Notes under the pieces: model-generated
The model's database searches: none
What the model saw: the letters and a program-made list of their open reading frames with translations, nothing else
Told to the model about the DNA's origin: nothing
From: a virus
Length of the DNA: 41,869 bases
Direction: 5' to 3' (one strand)
Virus record (IMG/VR): IMGVR_UViG_3300021961_000207
Span: 1-41,869 of that record
Shown here: piece by piece, positions 38,741 through 41,869 of the stretch
Layout: every line of letters begins with the position of its first letter
Position numbering within the stretch: the stretch's first letter is position 1
Translations under genes and position numbers: made by a program

Positions 38741-40585
38741 ATGGCTAATCTGAGAATTACAGAGTTAGATTTTGATACAATCAAAACTAATTTAAAGACA
38801 TTTCTGAATGCTCAAAATGAATTTACAGATTACGATTTTGAAGGGTCTGGTCTATCGGTTCTTATCGATCTGCTTGCTTATAATACTCATTATAACGCAT
38901 ACTTAGCTAATATGTTAGTTAATGAGATGTTTTTAGATTCAGCTGTTAAAAGATCATCTGCTGTTTCAATAGCTAAGCATCTCGGGTATACACCTAGATC
39001 AATCGTAGGCTCAACTGCCGTTCTAGACGTCACAGTTAATAATCCAGTTAACCTACCTACATCTTTAACATTACCTATCTACTCACCGTTTACTACGACG
39101 ATTAATAGCTCGCAATATACATTCTTAACAACTCAAGCGTATACAATAACCCCATCAAACGGGGTTTATTTGTTTGATAATATTACTGTTAAGCAGGGAA
39201 CGTTACTTCAGTATTCCTTTACGGTCGTTGCGCCGGGTCCAGACGAGAAGTATGAAATACCTAACGTTGACGTCGATACAACTACAATGTTAGTTACCGT
39301 ACAGACTTCTACTTCAGATACTACAACTACCACGTATACTAATTCAAATACAATCGTAGATGTAGATAGCGCTTCAACGGTATATTTCCTAGAAGAAAAC
39401 CCATTAGGTAAGTATCAGATTTATTTTGGTGATGGAATAATAGGTAAGAAACTAACTGCGGGTAATATTATAACAATTAAATATCTAGTTTCAGTTGGTG
39501 CAGAAACTAATGTATCAGGTAATATTGCCCAGACGTTTCAGTCAGGTGGTGCGATAGGGGGATCAAACGATATCGCTATTACAACTGTAAGCAATTCTAC
39601 TAACGGATCTGCTAAAGAGAGCATTACCTCGATTAAGTTTAATGCACCAAGAGCCTATCTGTCTATGGATAGAGCTGTAACTAAAAATGACTATTCTTCG
39701 ATAATTAAAGCCTCTTATCCGCAGGTAGAAGCTGTATCGGTCTGGGGCGGTGAAGATAACGACCCTCCTATTTACGGCAAAGTTTTTATATCTCTTAAAC
39801 CGTACGAAGGGTATGTAATTAATGAAGCTACTAAGCAGTCTATTAAAAATACCTTATTAAAAGAAAGACAAGTTCTTACAGTATTTCCAGAATTTGTAGA
39901 TCCAGATTACACGTACGTTGGTTTGACCGTCGATGTTTCTTATAACAAGAATAGAACAACATCAACAGCTGCTCAGATAAGTAGCTTAGTAAATACAGCT
40001 GTAATAAATTATTTTACAAATACACTTCAAGAGTTTGAAACACCGTTCTACTATTCTCAGCTTATTAATAAAGTTTTGGCTGTTAATACATCAATAATTA
40101 GTGCAGTTGCTCAAATAGAGTTACAAAAAAGAATACAACCAGTTCTCAACGTTTCCAACTCCTACCTAAGTGATTCTAAACTTAAATTCAGTAACAAACT
40201 ACAACCTGGTACGCTCACGTCAACTCTATTCTACGTATCTTATCTGGGCGAAAGTGTTGGGGTAATTATAAGAGACCTGCCAGACTCAATGCCGCCAGAT
40301 CTTAATGGCACCGGTACTCTTCGATTATATAACTTCCTTACAGATGTAGATCTTGGTGCTGTAGGTACAATCAATTATAGACTGGGTGAAATTGTTATAA
40401 ATGATATTATACCTATAGGTTATCCAGCCGGTCAATTTGATGTAAGATTTAACGTAGATCTTCAGAAAGATAGTTATAATATTATCGCTACTCGTAATCA
40501 AATCGTAACTTATGATAATAGTACAAAGAGTATCCCAGCTAATAGAACTGCCGGTCTAACTATTAACATTACTGCTATTTCATGA
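38741..40585 (+). CDS. 6: baseplate wedge protein, gp6-like
   Basis: 614 residues (T4 gp6 is 660). LNAQNEFTDYDFEGSGLSVL, DLLAYNTHYNAYLANMLVNE and SAVSIAKHLGYTPRS are strong gp6/J-type blocks; the C-terminal half has PRAYLSMDRAVTKNDYSSII and VWGGEDNDPP. It forms the wedge ring around the hub. It abuts gp25 and overlaps the next wedge gene by 4 bases. Confidence 0.92.
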   Translation: MANLRITELDFDTIKTNLKTFLNAQNEFTDYDFEGSGLSVLIDLLAYNTHYNAYLANMLVNEMFLDSAVKRSSAVSIAKHLGYTPRSIVGSTAVLDVTVNNPVNLPTSLTLPIYSPFTTTINSSQYTFLTTQAYTITPSNGVYLFDNITVKQGTLLQYSFTVVAPGPDEKYEIPNVDVDTTTMLVTVQTSTSDTTTTTYTNSNTIVDVDSASTVYFLEENPLGKYQIYFGDGIIGKKLTAGNIITIKYLVSVGAETNVSGNIAQTFQSGGAIGGSNDIAITTVSNSTNGSAKESITSIKFNAPRAYLSMDRAVTKNDYSSIIKASYPQVEAVSVWGGEDNDPPIYGKVFISLKPYEGYVINEATKQSIKNTLLKERQVLTVFPEFVDPDYTYVGLTVDVSYNKNRTTSTAAQISSLVNTAVINYFTNTLQEFETPFYYSQLINKVLAVNTSIISAVAQIELQKRIQPVLNVSNSYLSDSKLKFSNKLQPGTLTSTLFYVSYLGESVGVIIRDLPDSMPPDLNGTGTLRLYNFLTDVDLGAVGTINYRLGEIVINDIIPIGYPAGQFDVRFNVDLQKDSYNIIATRNQIVTYDNSTKSIPANRTAGLTINITAIS

Positions 40586-41869
40586 CCACGACTAGAATAA
40601 CAGAAAAACTATCAGCGATAGTTAGCAATCAAGTACCTGAGTTTGTACAGAGCGACTTTCCTACATTTGTTGCTTTCGTAGAAGCATACTATAAGTTTTT
40701 AGAGCAAGATAGCGGTGCACAAGAAGTTTTACAAAACGCTCTTTCATATAATGATGTTGATAGAACTATAACTAGCTTTATAGAGAATTTTCAAAGACAG
40801 TACTGCGACGATATACCTAGAATTGCCTCCTTAGATAAGAAAGTTTTAGTTAAAAAAATAAAAGATCTGTATACAAGTAAAGGTACCGAAAAAGGTTTTC
40901 ATTTACTTTTTAGATTATTATTTGATAAAGAGGTAGAAGTTTATTACCCGTCTAATCAAATACTTAGAGCATCTGACGGCAAATGGATTCAAAGAAGTTC
41001 AATTTTTCTCCAAACTGTATACGGTAATCCTGATACAATCTTAGATAAAAACGTACTAATTACATCGGATACATCTCAGTATACTTTATTTGTTCAAGAA
41101 AAAGATATATGCTCTTCTCTTGCCGGTATAAGTGAAGATATATTTGAATTTTTTATTGATAATAGACAGAACGTTCCAATTAATGTAGGGGATAGAGTTG
41201 AAGCCCCTAATTATAAAGGGATTGTAATCGCTGTACCTAATAAGTTTACAATTTCAAACCCCGGGACAGGCTTCAGAGTGGGCGATGTTTTTACTTTAGA
41301 AGCCGGTGCAGGTAATACCACAAGAATTAAAGTAACTAAAATATCTACTGGTGGGGGTATTGTAAACGTACAGCTAGTAAGTTCTGGTATAGGATACACT
41401 AGTGATTTTTATAATTTCTTTACCTCTTCTACGCGTGCGCCCGCATCTACAACCTTTACCTTCATTGGTGGTGCAGCTACTATTACAGATAGCACTAGAG
41501 GTTTTGTAGATCGTGGTACAGTATCACTAGAAGGTAATTATGCTCTAAGTTATTTCGCTGAAGATTTTACTGGTACTTTATTAAGAGACTTTGTAACTTC
41601 TACAGCCATATCAGATCTAGGATCAACATCTCTTGGCTCATTATCTGACGCTTCCATATTCGTAGAGCTTGGCTCAGTAATTAATTATCCAGGTCATTAT
41701 GATACTACAGATGGCTTCTTAAGTGATGTTATGTATCTTGAGGACGATGCCTATTATCAACCGTATTCTTATGTTCTCCGTATAGACGAACGGTTAGAAA
41801 AATACAAAAAAGCAGTGATGGATATTATTCATCCTGCAGGTACACGAATGTTTGGTGAGTTAGTCCTTG
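40582..41869 (+). CDS. baseplate wedge protein (gp7/gp8 position), cut by right edge
   Basis: 429 residues are visible from ATG 40582 and the frame is open at the edge. The start (QVPEFVQSDFPTFVAFVEAY then YKFLEQDSGAQ), KDLYTSKGTEKGFHLLFRLL and SDGKWIQRSS are characteristic of a large wedge protein found after gp6 in marine T4-like phages. The exact T4 counterpart (gp7 or gp8) cannot be fixed. It overlaps gp6 by 4 bases. Confidence 0.8.
   Translation, partial: MTTTRITEKLSAIVSNQVPEFVQSDFPTFVAFVEAYYKFLEQDSGAQEVLQNALSYNDVDRTITSFIENFQRQYCDDIPRIASLDKKVLVKKIKDLYTSKGTEKGFHLLFRLLFDKEVEVYYPSNQILRASDGKWIQRSSIFLQTVYGNPDTILDKNVLITSDTSQYTLFVQEKDICSSLAGISEDIFEFFIDNRQNVPINVGDRVEAPNYKGIVIAVPNKFTISNPGTGFRVGDVFTLEAGAGNTTRIKVTKISTGGGIVNVQLVSSGIGYTSDFYNFFTSSTRAPASTTFTFIGGAATITDSTRGFVDRGTVSLEGNYALSYFAEDFTGTLLRDFVTSTAISDLGSTSLGSLSDASIFVELGSVINYPGHYDTTDGFLSDVMYLEDDAYYQPYSYVLRIDERLEKYKKAVMDIIHPAGTRMFGELVL

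Noticed and set aside
1-41869. tRNA or rRNA genes
   Set aside because: Gaps between genes are short (under about 125 bases) and none shows a cloverleaf or T-loop pattern by eye.

Overview
The window is a 41.9 kb piece of an AT-rich, tailed double-stranded DNA phage genome of the T4-like myovirus superfamily. The evidence is a near-complete T4-type baseplate and tail set (gp4, gp53, gp27-, gp5-, gp25-, gp6-, gp26-, gp29- and gp48-like proteins), a T4-type replication set (gp61 primase, RNase H, gp59 loader, gp32, gp33-like), ATAAATA late-promoter boxes, and densely packed genes with 1-14 nt overlaps. ThyX, phoH, class I ribonucleotide reductase, the MGME1-like exonuclease and several lineage-typical small proteins look most like marine T4-like phages (cyanophage and pelagiphage relatives). 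No photosynthesis gene, tRNA, integrase, transposon or CRISPR array was seen. The host cannot be named from this window.

Layout. (1) 1-1763: a partial gene, an HExxH metalloprotease-like gene and a small membrane protein, then an insulated sigma70-type unit with tandem promoters, two small early-looking genes including a winged-helix protein, and a strong terminator. (2) 1765-12530: a late module with a PD-(D/E)XK nuclease-like protein, a ligase-like KxDG protein, a C1q-like structural protein, an adenylyltransferase-like protein, a Dps ferritin and a run of basic proteins with acidic segments. Several of these carry N-terminal peptides resembling T4 capsid-targeting sequences. Virion decoration proteins follow. 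(3) 12534-27863: replication and nucleotide metabolism, with primase, ThyX, a spanin-like pair, NrdA/NrdB, dCMP deaminase, a GIY-YIG-like protein, RNase H, a DsbA-like protein, PhoH, a GH19-type endolysin, an MGME1-like exonuclease, and gp33-, gp59- and gp32-like proteins. (4) 27862-31463, minus strand: tape measure, a tail-assembly chaperone pair and the gp48-like tube cap, convergent with gp32. (5) 31501-41869: the baseplate run on the plus strand, cut by the right edge inside a wedge gene.

How the parts work together. Primase, gp59, gp32, RNase H and the exonuclease would serve replication and recombination. Ribonucleotide reductase, ThyX and dCMP deaminase supply dNTPs, especially dTTP. 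The gp33-like and DsbA-like proteins fit T4-type late transcription from the ATAAATA boxes. Endolysin plus spanins fit lysis. The baseplate carries two separate cell-wall hydrolase domains, in the hub and in the spike.

Most notable observations: two candidate programmed -1 frameshifts, one joining the gp26-like protein to the ORF before the tape measure and one extending a gene at 21132-21596 into an ORF with no start codon; a possible set of head-packaged proteins, including one with tandem 59-residue repeats bounded by protease-like sites; a face-to-face late-promoter inverted repeat; promoter boxes placed for leaderless mRNAs; and a related promoter element with 10-bp repeats before both the primase and gp32 genes.
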